Below the pieces are notes generated by a model. The model made no database searches and was not told where the DNA came from. It saw only the letters and a program-made list of their open reading frames with translations. The position numbers and the translations under genes are program-made. From Microtetraspora glauca (GTDB lineage Bacteria > Actinomycetota > Actinomycetes > Streptomycetales > Streptomycetaceae): a DNA stretch of 64,000 nt. Below, one piece after another: positions 40,587 through 50,166 of the stretch. Location of the stretch: positions 186,001 to 250,000 of the forward strand of contig JOFO01000003.1 in assembly GCA_000721275.1 (NCBI GenBank), given 5' to 3'. The number at the start of each line of letters is the position of its first letter. Positions within the stretch are counted from its first letter, which is position 1.

Positions 40587-41237
40587 TCACGCGTCGTGCG
40601 TCGGGTCCTCGCCGCGGTCGAGCGCCTTCCACAGGTCCTCGGGCCGGTCGGGGTCGCCGGCGGCGGGGCGGCGGGCCGCGCGCGGCGCGCCGGAGCGCTC
40701 GTACCGGCCGCCCATCGCGGGCCAGCTCTTGCCGTAGCGGAGGGCGCAGAGGCCGGCGACGAGGATGAGGAGGGCGCCGGCGGCGGCGACGTACGGCCAG
40801 GCGGTGTGGGTGAGGCCGGCGACGGCGGCGGCGGTGTCGCCGCTGATCCGGGCGGCCTCGGCGTCGAGGGCGGCGCTGTCGGTGGCGCCGAGGAGGGCGG
40901 CGGCGGCGGCGCCGGCGCCGCTGAGCGCGAGGAGGCCGGCGACGAGGGTGCGGCCGGCCCGGCGGACGGCGAAGACGGCGACGAGGGCGGCGAGGCCGAC
41001 GATCGCGAGGGCGGTCGGGACGCCGGTGACGGTGCCGCCGTCGGCCTCGACGGGAACGGTGCCCCCGGCGACCGACGCGGTGCCCTCGGCCCAGATCTGG
41101 CCGGCGGAGAGCAGTACGACGGTGGCTCCGAGGGCACCGAGGAGCAGGGCGACGGCGAGGCTCCGCCGGCCGCCGGAGGTGACGGCCGCGCGGGCGGCTC
41201 GGGGCTGGGGTACGGGTACGGCACTCACGTACCCCAC
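40587..41237 (-). CDS. Trp-operon-associated membrane protein (TIGR02234 family)
   Basis: 216 residues with four predicted membrane helices (about 27-47, 72-92, 98-115 and 145-165) and a charged C-terminal tail (ending DRPEDLWKALDRGEDPTHDA). This size, layout and position directly after trpE fit the actinobacterial Trp_oprn_chp/TIGR02234 family, whose function is unknown. The GTG start at 41237 lies 6 bases after the trpE stop with AGGGG close upstream; a second GTG at 41228 is possible. Confidence 0.78.
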   Translation of the reverse strand: MGYVSAVPVPQPRAARAAVTSGGRRSLAVALLLGALGATVVLLSAGQIWAEGTASVAGGTVPVEADGGTVTGVPTALAIVGLAALVAVFAVRRAGRTLVAGLLALSGAGAAAAALLGATDSAALDAEAARISGDTAAAVAGLTHTAWPYVAAAGALLILVAGLCALRYGKSWPAMGGRYERSGAPRAARRPAAGDPDRPEDLWKALDRGEDPTHDA

Positions 41238-41243
41238 TATCCC

Positions 41244-42743
41244 CTACGGCTGCGATGAACCTTTCATCCGGTTGGCGGTGTGGACGGCGCGGAGGACGGC
41301 GGCGGCCTTGTTGCGGCACTCGGCGTCCTCGGCGGCCGGGTCGGAGTCGGCGACGACGCCCGCGCCGGCCTGGACGTAGGCGGTGCCGTCGCGCAGGAGG
41401 GCGGTGCGGATGGCGATGGCGGTGTCGGAGTCGCCGGCGAAGTCGAGGTAGCCGACGCAGCCGCCGTACAGTCCGCGCCGGGACGGCTCCAGCTCCTCGA
41501 TGATCTGCATCGCGCGGGGCTTGGGCGCGCCGGAGAGGGTGCCGGCGGGGAAGCAGGCGGTGAGGACGTCGAAGGCGGTCTTCCCCTCGGCCACCCGGCC
41601 GGTGACGGTGGAGACGATGTGCATGACGTGGGAGTACCGCTCGATCGACATGAAGTCGACGACCTCGACGGAGCCGGGGGCGCAGACCCGGCCGAGGTCG
41701 TTGCGGCCGAGGTCGACGAGCATCAGGTGCTCGGCGCGCTCCTTGGGGTCGGCGAGCAGTTCCTCGGCGAGGTCGTGGTCCTCCTGCGGGGTGGCGCCGC
41801 GGTGCCGGGTGCCGGCGATGGGGTGCAGCATCGCCTGCCCGTCCTCGACCTTCACCAGGGCCTCGGGGCTGGAGCCGACGACGTCGAAGCCGTTCTCGAA
41901 GCGGAAGAGGTACATGTACGGGGACGGGTTGGTGGCCCGCAGGACCCGGTAGACGTCGAGCGCGGAGGCGGTGCAGGGGGTCTCGAAGCGCTGCGACGGG
42001 ACGACCTGGAAGGCTTCGCCGGCCCGGATCCGCTCCTTGATGTCGTCGACGGCGTCCTGGTAGGCGGGGCCGCCCCAGAGCGCGGAGTACGCGGGGAGCT
42101 CGGAGTCCGGGAGGGCGACGGGGGTGGTGGCGACGGGGCGGGCCAGGTCGGCCTCCATCGCGTCGAGCCGGGCGACGGCGTGGGCGTACGCCTCGTCGAC
42201 GCCGGTCTCCAGGTCGTTGTGGTTGATCGCGTTGGCGATCAGCAGGACCGAACCGTCCCAGTGGTCGAGGACGGCGAGGTCGCTGGTGAGGAGCATGGTG
42301 AGCTCGGGGAGCTCCAGGTCGTCGCGGGCGGAGTCGCCGATGCGCTCCAGGCGGCGGACGATGTCGTAGCCGAGGTAGCCGACCATGCCGCCGGTGAACG
42401 GCGGCAGGTTTCCGGCCAGGTCACGCGGGGTGTGGAGGGTCTCGACGGTGGCGCGGAGGGCGGCGAGCGGGTCGCCGTCGACGGGGACGCCGACGGGCGG
42501 GGTGCCGAGCCAGTGGGCCTGGCCGTCCTTCACCGTCAGCGTGGCGTCGCTGCGGACGCCGATGAAGGAGTAGCGGGACCAGCTGCGCCCGTTCTCCGCG
42601 GATTCGAGGAGGAAGGTGCCGGGGCGTTCGGCGGCGAGCTTGCGGTAGAGCCCGACCGGGGTGTCGCCGTCCGCGAGGAGCCTGCGGCTGACGGGGATGA
42701 CGCGGCGGTCGGCCGCCAGCTTGCGGAAGGTGTCGAGATCCAT
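41244..42743 (-). CDS. trpE: Anthranilate synthase component I
   Basis: 499 residues. The feedback site LLESAENG (about 49-56) for tryptophan binding is present, then the chorismate-binding domain with ETPC, GTRHRG and [11 protein letters not shown] motifs, ending in [21 protein letters not shown]. It makes anthranilate from chorismate using ammonia from a separate TrpG subunit, which is not in this window. It follows hisI by 11 bases and is followed by the TIGR02234 gene. It may be feedback-regulated by tryptophan; no leader-peptide attenuator is visible because its 5' side is hisI coding sequence. Confidence 0.95.
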   Translation of the reverse strand: MDLDTFRKLAADRRVIPVSRRLLADGDTPVGLYRKLAAERPGTFLLESAENGRSWSRYSFIGVRSDATLTVKDGQAHWLGTPPVGVPVDGDPLAALRATVETLHTPRDLAGNLPPFTGGMVGYLGYDIVRRLERIGDSARDDLELPELTMLLTSDLAVLDHWDGSVLLIANAINHNDLETGVDEAYAHAVARLDAMEADLARPVATTPVALPDSELPAYSALWGGPAYQDAVDDIKERIRAGEAFQVVPSQRFETPCTASALDVYRVLRATNPSPYMYLFRFENGFDVVGSSPEALVKVEDGQAMLHPIAGTRHRGATPQEDHDLAEELLADPKERAEHLMLVDLGRNDLGRVCAPGSVEVVDFMSIERYSHVMHIVSTVTGRVAEGKTAFDVLTACFPAGTLSGAPKPRAMQIIEELEPSRRGLYGGCVGYLDFAGDSDTAIAIRTALLRDGTAYVQAGAGVVADSDPAAEDAECRNKAAAVLRAVHTANRMKGSSQP

Positions 42744-42754
42744 GGCGCCAGACC

Positions 42755-43126
42755 CTACTCGGACGCGGGGAGCAGGACGTCGGTGTCGAAGCAGGTCCGG
42801 GTGCCGGTGTGGCAGGCGGGGCCGACCTGGTCGACCTTGACGAGGATCGTGTCGGCGTCGCAGTCGAGCGCCACGGACCTGACGTGCTGGACGTGCCCGG
42901 AGGTGTCGCCCTTGACCCAGTACTCGTTGCGGCTGCGCGACCAGTAGGTGCCGCGGCCGGTGGTGAGGGTGCGGTGCAGGGCCTCGTCGTCCATCCAGCC
43001 GAGCATCAGCACCTCGCCGGTGTCGTACTGCTGGGCGATGGCGGGGACCAGGCCGTCGGGGCTGCGCTTGAGCCGGGCGGCGATGGCCGGGTCGAGGTCG
43101 CTGGGGGTCCGGGGCGTGCTGCTCAT
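42755..43126 (-). CDS. hisI: Phosphoribosyl-AMP cyclohydrolase
   Basis: 123 residues, monofunctional (no HisE domain). It has [33 protein letters not shown] and the metal-binding cysteines in [13 protein letters not shown] and [12 protein letters not shown]. It opens the purine ring of PR-AMP in the third step of histidine synthesis. It is detached from the main his cluster by the ArsR/MFS/TIGR03085 genes and instead leads the trpE transcript. Divergent from the TIGR03085 gene. Confidence 0.94.
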   Translation of the reverse strand: MSSTPRTPSDLDPAIAARLKRSPDGLVPAIAQQYDTGEVLMLGWMDDEALHRTLTTGRGTYWSRSRNEYWVKGDTSGHVQHVRSVALDCDADTILVKVDQVGPACHTGTRTCFDTDVLLPASE

Positions 43127-43210
43127 GGGGCCATTGTGCCGTGGCGCGGCGGCGTGTCCGGCGGGGCGTCCACTGGGCGGACGGCGCGGCGCGGTCGTAC
43201 GCTGGCGCTC

Positions 43211-43846
43211 ATGTCGACCCATGCCAAACGTGAACGGCTTCTGCTCGCTGATCTGTTGGAGGCCGCGGGCCCGGACGCCCCGACGCTGTGCGAGGGCTGG
43301 CGGACGCGGGACCTCGCGGCGCACGTGGTGGTGCGGGAGCGGCGCCCGGACGCGGCGGCCGGGACGCTCGTGCCGGCGCTGAAGGAGCGCCTGGAGCGGG
43401 TGCAGGAGGAGTTCGCCGCGAAGCCGTACGAGGAGCTGATCCAGCTGATCCGTACGGGGCCGCCCCGCTTCTCCCCGTTCACCATCAAGCAGGTGGACGA
43501 GGGCGCGAACGTCGTCGAGTTCTACGTCCACGCGGAGGATGTCCGCCGCGCCCAGCCCGCCTGGTCGGCCCGCGAGCTGGACCCGGTCTTCGCGGACGCC
43601 CTGTGGTCCCGCCTGGAGAAGGCCGCCCGCCTCCTGGGCCGCAAGGCCCCGGTCGGCCTGGTCCTGCGCCGCCCGAACGGCCAGACGGTGGTCGCCCACC
43701 GCGGCACCCCGGTGGTGACGGTCTCCGGCGAGCCGGGCGAGCTGACGATGTACCTGTACGGGCGTACGGAGGTGGCGAAGGTGGGCCTGGAGGGCGACCC
43801 GGACGCGATCGAGCTGCTGAGCGCGACGAAGCAGCTGGGGATCTAG
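43211..43846 (+). CDS. TIGR03085-family metal-binding protein (maleylpyruvate isomerase/DinB-like)
   Basis: 211 residues with the four-helix DinB/mycothiol-dependent fold. It opens with [21 protein letters not shown], then [15 protein letters not shown] (metal-ligand His at about 38) and [14 protein letters not shown] with another ligand histidine, followed by a sterol-carrier-like C-terminal domain. Related enzymes use mycothiol, the actinobacterial thiol, but this subgroup has no known substrate. ATG at 43211. It converges with the MFS gene, and the two reading frames overlap by 4 bases at their ends. Confidence 0.8.
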   Translation: MSTHAKRERLLLADLLEAAGPDAPTLCEGWRTRDLAAHVVVRERRPDAAAGTLVPALKERLERVQEEFAAKPYEELIQLIRTGPPRFSPFTIKQVDEGANVVEFYVHAEDVRRAQPAWSARELDPVFADALWSRLEKAARLLGRKAPVGLVLRRPNGQTVVAHRGTPVVTVSGEPGELTMYLYGRTEVAKVGLEGDPDAIELLSATKQLGI

Positions 43847-45069
43847 ACCTTCGGCAGTTCGGCGCGGCGGACGGCGCGGACCGCGAGGCCGTACACGCCG
43901 GAGAGGGCGCAGACCGCGGCGCTGACGACGAAGACCGGGCCGGCGCCCCAGGCGCCGATGGCGGCGCCGGTGACCGGGTAGCTCAGCGGGGCGATGCCGA
44001 GGCTGCCGAGGCTCGCGACGGCGCTCACCCGGCCGAGGTACGCGGGGTCGCACTCGGTCTGGATCAGGGCGTTGCACAGGGCCCCGGAGAGTCCGGCGAG
44101 CAGGCCGAGGGAGAGGCCGGCGAGGACGGCGAGGGGGAGCTGGGGCAGGTGGGCGAGCGCGCCGATCGCCACGGCGCCGACCACCATGGTCACGCCCATG
44201 ACGACGCCGGTGCGGGGGACGTGCCCCTTGACGGTGAGCAGCAGGGAGGCGGCGCCCGCGCCGGCGCCGAAGCCGGCGAGGACCCAGCCGATGCCGGAGG
44301 CGCCCCAGCCGCGCTGTTCGGCGAGGACGGCGAGGCCGACGTTGAGGGGGCCGGTGAAGCCGAGGTCGCTGAGCAGGACGACGATCATCAGCGGGCCTAG
44401 CACCGGGTGGCCGCGGAGGTAGCGCAGGCCGTCGGCGAGGCCGCGAAGGGCGGTTCCGTCGTGGGCCTCCTCGCGGGGCAGCGGGCGGAGCCGGAGCGCG
44501 GCGAGCAGCGGCAGGGAGAGCGCGAAGAGGGCGCCGGCGACGGTGAAGGCGCTCGCGGTGCCGCCGACGGCGACGGCGAGGCCGCCGAGCGGGGCCCCGA
44601 CGACGGCGCCCGCGCGGTACGCGAGGCCGCGCATGCCCTGGACGCGGGCGAGCTGGTCGCGGTCGGCGATCCGGGGCGGCAGGGCGCCGACGGCGGGCAG
44701 GAAGAGGGCGTCGACGGTGCCGAAGACGAGGGCGACGGCGGCGAGCGCCCAGAGGCCGGGCGAGACGAGGTAGAGGGCGGCGGCGAGGCCGAGGGTGACG
44801 AGGCAGCGGACGGCGTCGGAGGCGATGACGACGCGGCGGGGGCCGAGGCGGTCGGCGATCACGCCGCCGAAGAGCATGAGCAGCGCGCGGGGCACGGCCG
44901 CGACGGCCATGACGACCCCGGCCTGCGCGGGCGTCCCCCCGCTGACGGCGGCCCAGGCGAGCGCCAGGTAGAACACGCTGTCGCCGAGCGTGGAGGCGGT
45001 GTACGCGCCGAGCCAGCGCAGGACCTGGGGGCTGCGGTGGGCGGGGCGGGCCTCGACGACGGCGGTCAC
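43843..45069 (-). CDS. MFS transporter (MFS_1/MFS_3-type efflux)
   Basis: 408 residues, about 11-12 membrane helices. The cytoplasmic loop [18 protein letters not shown] near residue 60-80 is the MFS motif A. The [19 protein letters not shown] start and [19 protein letters not shown] segment are typical of the macrolide-efflux/enterobactin-exporter-like group. The GTG start overlaps the stop of the ArsR-type regulator by 4 bases, so the pair forms a regulator-exporter unit. The exported compound is unknown. Confidence 0.87.
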   Translation of the reverse strand: MTAVVEARPAHRSPQVLRWLGAYTASTLGDSVFYLALAWAAVSGGTPAQAGVVMAVAAVPRALLMLFGGVIADRLGPRRVVIASDAVRCLVTLGLAAALYLVSPGLWALAAVALVFGTVDALFLPAVGALPPRIADRDQLARVQGMRGLAYRAGAVVGAPLGGLAVAVGGTASAFTVAGALFALSLPLLAALRLRPLPREEAHDGTALRGLADGLRYLRGHPVLGPLMIVVLLSDLGFTGPLNVGLAVLAEQRGWGASGIGWVLAGFGAGAGAASLLLTVKGHVPRTGVVMGVTMVVGAVAIGALAHLPQLPLAVLAGLSLGLLAGLSGALCNALIQTECDPAYLGRVSAVASLGSLGIAPLSYPVTGAAIGAWGAGPVFVVSAAVCALSGVYGLAVRAVRRAELPKV

Positions 45070-45659
45070 GGGCGGTAAGGGAAGGCGTGGAGGTGGACGG
45101 CGACGTTCTCGCGGCCCTCGGTGTCGCCGGCGGCTTCGGCGGCGCGGGCGGCGCGGTCGTACTTCTCGCAGACGGCGTCCAGCTCCGCGTTGAGGGCGGC
45201 GAGTTCGGCGGCGGTGAGGCGCGGCAGCCACTCGGAGCTGATCGAGGCGGAGCGCCACTCCTCGGACCAGGTGAGGCGTTCGTCGAGGAAGCGGCGGTGG
45301 AGTTCGGTGCGCTGTTCGTTGATGGTGCGGCCGACGGCGTCGCTGGCGGCGGCGAGTTCGGGGCTGTCGCGGACGTCCTCGTCACGGATGGTGACGCCGT
45401 ACGAGCTGGGCTGCCACCAGCGTTCGCGGCCGTCGCCGGACTGGGTGGCGGCTTCCTCGATGAGGCCGTGCTCGGCGAGCTTGCGCAGGTGGTAGCTGAC
45501 GAGCGAGACGGCTTCGTCGACCTGCTCGGCAAGCTGCGAGGCGGTGGCGGTGCGGGCGACGAAGAGGTTCCGGTAGAGGCGCATGCGCAGGGGGTGCGCG
45601 ATGGCCTTGAGGGTGCCGAGGTCGGTGATGCGGCGGTTCTCCTGCGAGGTCATGCCCAT
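45066..45659 (-). CDS. ArsR-type winged-helix regulator
   Basis: 197 residues from the ATG at 45659 (a second ATG at 45653 is equally possible). The winged helix at about 15-85 includes [45 protein letters not shown] and the wing GRERWWQPS. The remaining part is helical and charged, perhaps a ligand or dimer domain. No metal-binding CxC of classical ArsR is present, so it probably senses something other than metal. Three evenly spaced octamers just upstream of the start look like its operator. It is cotranscribed with the MFS exporter. Confidence 0.83.
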   Translation of the reverse strand: MGMTSQENRRITDLGTLKAIAHPLRMRLYRNLFVARTATASQLAEQVDEAVSLVSYHLRKLAEHGLIEEAATQSGDGRERWWQPSSYGVTIRDEDVRDSPELAAASDAVGRTINEQRTELHRRFLDERLTWSEEWRSASISSEWLPRLTAAELAALNAELDAVCEKYDRAARAAEAAGDTEGRENVAVHLHAFPYRP

Positions 45660-45667
45660 GACCGTAG

Positions 45668-45703
45668 ATGTACAAGAAAGCTTGCGCAACGAAGGTTGCA
45701 CAA
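45668..45703. promoter_or_regulatory. Triple 14-base direct-repeat operator upstream of the ArsR-type gene
   Basis: Three octamers ATGTACAA (45668), TTGCGCAA (45682) and TTGCACAA (45696) follow the pattern TTG-N2-CAA and start exactly 14 bases apart. They end 9 bases before the regulator start codon and overlap where its promoter must lie, so autorepression is likely. Inferred from spacing only. Confidence 0.5.
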
Positions 45704-45730
45704 ATTTTCTTTCGCGTCTGGGCCGCGAAA

Positions 45731-45750
45731 AGGGCCCCCGGAGGGGCCCT
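45731..45750 (-). terminator. Terminator of the his operon
   Basis: Perfect 8-base inverted repeat AGGGCCCC / GGGGCCCT with a CGGA tetraloop, 21 bases after the hisF stop, followed on the minus strand by TTTCGC. Confidence 0.75.
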
Positions 45751-45771
45751 CCCCGCAAGCGGAACGAAGCC

Positions 45772-46527
45772 TCAGCGGACCTCGTGCCCCGCCTCCCGCA
45801 GCGCGTCCTTGACCTCGCCGATCCGCAGGTCGCCGAAGTGGAAGACCGACGCGGCGAGCACCGCGTCCGCGCCGGACGCGACCGCCGGGGCGAAGTCGGC
45901 GAGCTTGCCGGCGCCGCCCGAGGCGATGACCGGGACCGTCACGTGCTTGCGTACGGCCGCGATCATCTCGGTGTCGTAGCCGTCCTTCGTGCCGTCCGCG
46001 TCCATCGAGTTGAGCAGGATCTCCCCCGCGCCCAGCTCCGCGGCCCGGTGCGCCCACTCGACGGCGTCGATGCCGGTGCCCTTGCGGCCGCCGTGGGTGG
46101 TGACCTCGAAGGAGCCGCCGGCGGTGCGGCGGGCGTCGACCGACAGGACGAGGACCTGGCGGCCGAAGCGCTCCGCGATCTCCTGGATCAGCTCGGGGCG
46201 GGCGATCGCGGCGGTGTTGACGCCCACCTTGTCCGCGCCGGCCCGCAGCAGCCGGTCCACGTCGTCCGCGGAGCGGACGCCGCCGCCGACGGTGAGCGGG
46301 ATGAAGACCTGCTCGGCGGTGCGGCGCACCACGTCGTAGGTGGTCTCGCGGTTGCCGGAGGAGGCGGTGATGTCGAGGAAGGTCAGCTCGTCGGCGCCCT
46401 CGGCGTCGTACAGCTTGGCCATCTCGACGGGGTCGCCGGCGTCCCGCAGGTTCTGGAAGTTGACGCCCTTGACGACCCGGCCGTTGTCCACGTCCAGGCA
46501 GGGGATCACGCGTACGGCGAGGCTCAT
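45772..46527 (-). CDS. hisF: Imidazole glycerol phosphate synthase cyclase subunit
   Basis: 251 residues, half-barrel repeat. Catalytic Asp12 (PCLDVD) and Asp131 (LSVDARR); phosphate sites GGGVRS and ASGGAG. It uses PRFAR and ammonia delivered by HisH to make IGP and AICAR. The ATG overlaps the ridA-like stop by 4 bases. Last gene of the cluster, before a terminator. Confidence 0.96.
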   Translation of the reverse strand: MSLAVRVIPCLDVDNGRVVKGVNFQNLRDAGDPVEMAKLYDAEGADELTFLDITASSGNRETTYDVVRRTAEQVFIPLTVGGGVRSADDVDRLLRAGADKVGVNTAAIARPELIQEIAERFGRQVLVLSVDARRTAGGSFEVTTHGGRKGTGIDAVEWAHRAAELGAGEILLNSMDADGTKDGYDTEMIAAVRKHVTVPVIASGGAGKLADFAPAVASGADAVLAASVFHFGDLRIGEVKDALREAGHEVR

Positions 46528-46922
46528 GCCGCATCCCTCCGGTACGCCTCGACCTCGACCTCGACCACCAGGCGGGGGTCGACGAAGCCGGAGACGATGA
46601 TCATCGACGCGGCCGGGCGGACCTTGTCGAACAGTTCCTTGTGGGCGCGGCCCACCTCGTCCACGTCCCGCGCGTGCGTGATGTACATGCGGGTGCGGAC
46701 GACGTCCTCGGCGCCGAGGCCCAGCTGCTTCAGCGCATCGAGGGCGACGTTGAAGGAGTTGACGGTCTGCTCGTACGGGCCGCCGTCGGCGATCTGGCCG
46801 TCCACGACCGAGGTGCAGCCGGCGACGAGGACGGTGCCGTTGGGCAGCTCGACCGCGCGGGAGTAGCCGAACTGCTCCTCCCAGGGGGCGCCGGTGACGA
46901 CCTTGCGCACGGAGTCGGTCAT
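46524..46922 (-). CDS. RidA/YjgF-family enamine/imine deaminase-like protein
   Basis: 132 residues, chorismate-mutase-like trimer fold. [19 protein letters not shown] opens the fold, then VAGCTS, and the segment [19 protein letters not shown] contains the active-site arginine (Arg in VRTRMY) that binds the carboxylate of 2-iminobutyrate-type substrates. It may detoxify reactive enamines made by PLP enzymes. Embedded between priA and hisF with ATGA overlaps at both ends, a conserved actinobacterial his-operon arrangement. Confidence 0.87.
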   Translation of the reverse strand: MTDSVRKVVTGAPWEEQFGYSRAVELPNGTVLVAGCTSVVDGQIADGGPYEQTVNSFNVALDALKQLGLGAEDVVRTRMYITHARDVDEVGRAHKELFDKVRPAASMIIVSGFVDPRLVVEVEVEAYRRDAA

Positions 46923-47647
46923 GCGGACGCCACCGCCTGAAGGGCCTCCTCCAGGGTGAACGCCTTGGCGTAGAGCGCCTTGCCGACGATCGCGCCCTCG
47001 ACGCCCAGGGGGGTGAGGCCGGCGAGGGCCCGCAGGTCGTCCAGGGAGGAGACGCCGCCGGAGGCGACGACGGGCTTGTCGGTGGCCGCGCAGACGTTCT
47101 TCAGGAGCTCGGTGTTGGGGCCGGTGAGGGTGCCGTCGCGGCCGATGTCGGTGACGACGTACCGGGCGCAGCCCTCGGAGTCGAGGCGGGCCAGCGTCTC
47201 GTACAGGTCGCCGCCCTCGCTGGTCCAGCCGCGGCCCTTGAGGGTGGTGCCGCGCACGTCGAGGCCGACGGCGATCTTGTCGCCGTGCTCGGCGATGACC
47301 TTGGCGACCCACTCGGGGGTCTCCAGGGCGGCGGTGCCGAGGTTGACGCGGGTGCAGCCGGTGGCGAGGGCCGCGGCGAGCGAGGCGTCGTCGCGGATGC
47401 CGCCGGACAGCTCCACCTTGATGTCCATGGCCTCGGTGATCTGCCGGACCAGCTCGCGGTTGTCGCCGGTGCCGAAGGCGGCGTCCAGGTCGACCAGGTG
47501 GAGCCACTCGGCGCCGGCGCGCTGCCAGGCCAGGGCGGCCTCCAGCGGGGAGCCGTAGGAGGTCTCGGAGCCGGACTCGCCGTGCACGAGCCGGACGGCC
47601 TGGCCGTCACGCACGTCGACGGCGGGGAGGAGTTCGAGAGTGCTCAC
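46919..47647 (-). CDS. priA: Bifunctional phosphoribosyl isomerase PriA (HisA/TrpF)
   Basis: 242 residues, starts at GTG. Catalytic Asp11 (AVDVRDG) and Asp171 ([12 protein letters not shown]); Trp141 in GRGWTSEGG is the residue used for PRA binding in PriA enzymes. It isomerises ProFAR in histidine synthesis and PRA in tryptophan synthesis. Established for Streptomyces and mycobacteria, which lack trpF; no trpF is in this window. The GTGA overlap with the hisH stop and ATGA overlap with the RidA gene place it in the his operon, so one his gene also serves the trp pathway. Confidence 0.95.
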   Translation of the reverse strand: MSTLELLPAVDVRDGQAVRLVHGESGSETSYGSPLEAALAWQRAGAEWLHLVDLDAAFGTGDNRELVRQITEAMDIKVELSGGIRDDASLAAALATGCTRVNLGTAALETPEWVAKVIAEHGDKIAVGLDVRGTTLKGRGWTSEGGDLYETLARLDSEGCARYVVTDIGRDGTLTGPNTELLKNVCAATDKPVVASGGVSSLDDLRALAGLTPLGVEGAIVGKALYAKAFTLEEALQAVASA

Positions 47648-48291
47648 AGGGTTCCGATCCAGTTGGTGAGGAGCTGGGCGCCGGCGTCGCCGGACTTCTC
47701 GGGGTGGAACTGGGTGGCCCACAGGGCCCCGTTCTCCACGGCGGCGACGAACGGCTCGCCGTGGGTGGCCCAGGTGACCTTCGGGGCGCGGATGTTGGGG
47801 TTGCCGACCTCCAGCGTCCAGTCGCGCACCGCGTAGGAGTGCACGAAGTAGAAGCGGGCGTCGGCGCCGAGGCCGGCGAAGAGCTCGGAGTCGGCGGGCG
47901 CGTCGACCGTGTTCCAGCCCATGTGGGGCACGACGGGCGCGTTCAGCGGCTCGACCGTGCCGGGCCACTCGTCGAGGCCCTCGGTCTCGACGCCGTGCTC
48001 GATGCCGCGCTCGAAGAGGATCTGCATGCCGACGCAGATGCCCATGACGGGGCGGCCGCCGGAGAGCCGACGGCCGACGATCCAGTCGCCGCGGGCCTCC
48101 TTGAGCCCCTGCATGCAGGCGGAGAAGGCGCCGACGCCGGGGACGAGGAGTCCGTCGGCGTTCATCGCCTTCTCGTAGTCGCGGGTGATCTCGACGTCGG
48201 CGCCGACCCGGGCGAGCGCGCGCTCGGCGGAGCGCACGTTGCCGAAGCCGTAGTCGAAGACGACGACCTTCTTCGGGGTGTTCGCCGTCAT
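47644..48291 (-). CDS. hisH: Imidazole glycerol phosphate synthase glutamine amidotransferase subunit
   Basis: 215 residues, class I amidotransferase. Nucleophile Cys86 in GICVGMQ; the His/Glu pair of the triad is in ATQFHPEKS near the C-terminus; [10 protein letters not shown] opens the protein. It releases ammonia from glutamine for HisF. The ATG overlaps the stop of the small membrane ORF by 4 bases. Confidence 0.95.
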   Translation of the reverse strand: MTANTPKKVVVFDYGFGNVRSAERALARVGADVEITRDYEKAMNADGLLVPGVGAFSACMQGLKEARGDWIVGRRLSGGRPVMGICVGMQILFERGIEHGVETEGLDEWPGTVEPLNAPVVPHMGWNTVDAPADSELFAGLGADARFYFVHSYAVRDWTLEVGNPNIRAPKVTWATHGEPFVAAVENGALWATQFHPEKSGDAGAQLLTNWIGTL

Positions 48292-48452
48292 GCCCACACG
48301 TCCAGTCGCAGCACGCCGGCGGCCAGGCACATGGCCGCGCCGATGGAGAGCAGCACGATGAGGCCCTTGGGCATCTGCTGCTTGACGAAGGAGTAGACGC
48401 CGCCGAGCAGGAAGAGCCCGACGACGATCAGGATGGTGGAGAGACCGGTCAC
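48288..48452 (-). CDS. Small (54-residue) membrane protein in his operon
   Basis: Two hydrophobic helices: [19 protein letters not shown] (about 5-23) and [19 protein letters not shown] (about 31-49), joined by a short basic loop (KQQMPK). It starts at GTG 2 bases after the hisB stop and overlaps hisH by 4 bases, so it is translated as part of the operon. No known function; a homologous small ORF sits between hisB and hisH in other streptomycetes as far as I recall. Confidence 0.75.
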   Translation of the reverse strand: MTGLSTILIVVGLFLLGGVYSFVKQQMPKGLIVLLSIGAAMCLAAGVLRLDVWA

Positions 48453-48454
48453 GG

Positions 48455-49048
48455 TTACAGCGCGCCCTTCGTGGACGGGAGGATTCCGGCGGCGCGCGGG
48501 TCGCGCTCGGAGGCGTAGCGCAGGGCCCGGGCGAGCGCCTTGAACTGGCACTCGACGATGTGGTGGGCGTTGCGCCCGTAGGGCACGTGCACGTGGAGCG
48601 CGATCTGCGCCTGGGCCACGAAGGACTCCAGGATGTGGCGGGTCATGGTGGTGTCGTACGAGCCGATCATCGGTGCCATGTTCTCGGGCTCGGTGTGCAC
48701 CAGGTAGGGGCGGCCGGAGAGGTCGACGGTGACCTGGGCGAGGGACTCGTCCAGCGGGACCGTGCAGTTGCCGAAGCGGTAGATGCCGACCTTGTCGCCG
48801 AGGGCCTGCTTGAAGGCGGCGCCCAGCGCGAGGGCGGTGTCCTCGATGGTGTGGTGGGAGTCGATGTGGAGGTCGCCGTCGGTCTTCACGGTGAGGTCGA
48901 ACAGACCGTGCCGGCCGAGCTGGTCGAGCATGTGGTCGTAGAAGCCGACCCCGGTCGACACGTCGACCTTTCCGGTGCCGTCGAGGTCGATCTCGACGAC
49001 GACGGAGGTCTCCTTGGTGGTGCGCTCCACGCGGCCTACGCGGCTCAT
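48455..49048 (-). CDS. hisB: Imidazoleglycerol-phosphate dehydratase
   Basis: 197 residues, monofunctional (no histidinol-phosphatase domain). Two halves of the IGPD repeat carry manganese ligands: [14 protein letters not shown] and [17 protein letters not shown]. It dehydrates IGP to imidazole acetol phosphate. The ATG overlaps the hisC stop by 4 bases. Confidence 0.96.
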   Translation of the reverse strand: MSRVGRVERTTKETSVVVEIDLDGTGKVDVSTGVGFYDHMLDQLGRHGLFDLTVKTDGDLHIDSHHTIEDTALALGAAFKQALGDKVGIYRFGNCTVPLDESLAQVTVDLSGRPYLVHTEPENMAPMIGSYDTTMTRHILESFVAQAQIALHVHVPYGRNAHHIVECQFKALARALRYASERDPRAAGILPSTKGAL

Positions 49049-50166
49049 GCGTTCTGCTCCTTCTTCAGCTCACGAACCGCGTCGAGGAACGCGTCGTTCT
49101 CTTCGGGGGTGCCGGCGGTGACCCGCAGCCACCCCGGTACGCCGTTGTCCCGGACCAGGACGCCCCGGTCGAGGATCTTGCGCCAGGCCTCGTGCGCGTC
49201 GGGGAAGTGCCCGAACTGGACGAAGTTGGCGTCGGACTCGGTGACCTCGTAGCCGGCGGCCCGCAGCTCGGCGACGAGGCGGTCGCGCTCGGCCTTGAGC
49301 TGCTCGACGTACCCGAGGAGGGTGTCGGTGTGCTCCAGGGCGGCGAGCGCGGTCGCCTGGGTGACGGCGGAGAGGTGGTACGGCAGGCGGACCAGCTGGA
49401 CGGCGTCGACCACGGCCGGGTGGGCGGCGAGGTAGCCGAGCCGGAGCCCGGCGGCGCCGAACGCCTTGGACATGGTCCGGGAGACCACCAGGTGCGGCCG
49501 GCCCTCCAGGAGGGGCAGCAGCGAGTCGCGGTGGCTGAACTCCACGTACGCCTCGTCCACCACGACCAGCGAGGGCTTGGCGGCCTGGGCGGCGTCGTAC
49601 AGCCGCGTCACGACCTCGGCCTCGACGGCGGTGCCGGTGGGGTTGTTGGGCGAGGTGACGAAGACGACGTCGGGCGCGTGCTCCGCGATCGCCTTCTCGG
49701 CGGCCCCGACGTCGATGGTGAAGTCGTCGTTGCGCGGGCCGGAGATCCAGCCGGTGCCGGTGCCGCGGGCGATCAGGGAGTGCATCGAGTACGAGGGCTC
49801 GAAGCCGATCGCGGTGCGGCCGGGTCCGCCGAAGGTCTGCAGCAGCTGCTGGAGGACCTCGTTGGAGCCGTTGGCGGCCCACACGTTCTCCCGGGTCACC
49901 GGGTGCTTGCCGGTGCGGGTGAGGTAGCGGGCCAGCTCGGTGCGGAGCTCCACCGCGTCCCGGTCGGGGTAGCGGTTGAGGCCGCGGGCGGCCTCGGCGA
50001 CCCGCTCCGCGATCCGGGCCACCAGGGGCTCGGGCAGCGGGTAGGGGTTCTCGTTGGTGTTCAGCTGGACGGGCACGTCGAGCTGGGGGGCGCCGTAGGG
50101 CGACTGGCCCTTCAGCTCCTCGCGGATCGGCAGGTCGTCGATCCCGGTGGTGTCGTACGCGTTCAC
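49045..50166 (-). CDS. hisC: Histidinol-phosphate aminotransferase
   Basis: 373 residues, fold-type I PLP enzyme. [11 protein letters not shown] near the N-terminus, SPNNPTG at 172-178, DEAYVEF, and Lys234 in [16 protein letters not shown] as the Schiff-base lysine. It transfers an amino group from glutamate to imidazole acetol phosphate. The GTG start overlaps the hisD stop by 4 bases. Confidence 0.95.
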   Translation of the reverse strand: MNAYDTTGIDDLPIREELKGQSPYGAPQLDVPVQLNTNENPYPLPEPLVARIAERVAEAARGLNRYPDRDAVELRTELARYLTRTGKHPVTRENVWAANGSNEVLQQLLQTFGGPGRTAIGFEPSYSMHSLIARGTGTGWISGPRNDDFTIDVGAAEKAIAEHAPDVVFVTSPNNPTGTAVEAEVVTRLYDAAQAAKPSLVVVDEAYVEFSHRDSLLPLLEGRPHLVVSRTMSKAFGAAGLRLGYLAAHPAVVDAVQLVRLPYHLSAVTQATALAALEHTDTLLGYVEQLKAERDRLVAELRAAGYEVTESDANFVQFGHFPDAHEAWRKILDRGVLVRDNGVPGWLRVTAGTPEENDAFLDAVRELKKEQNA

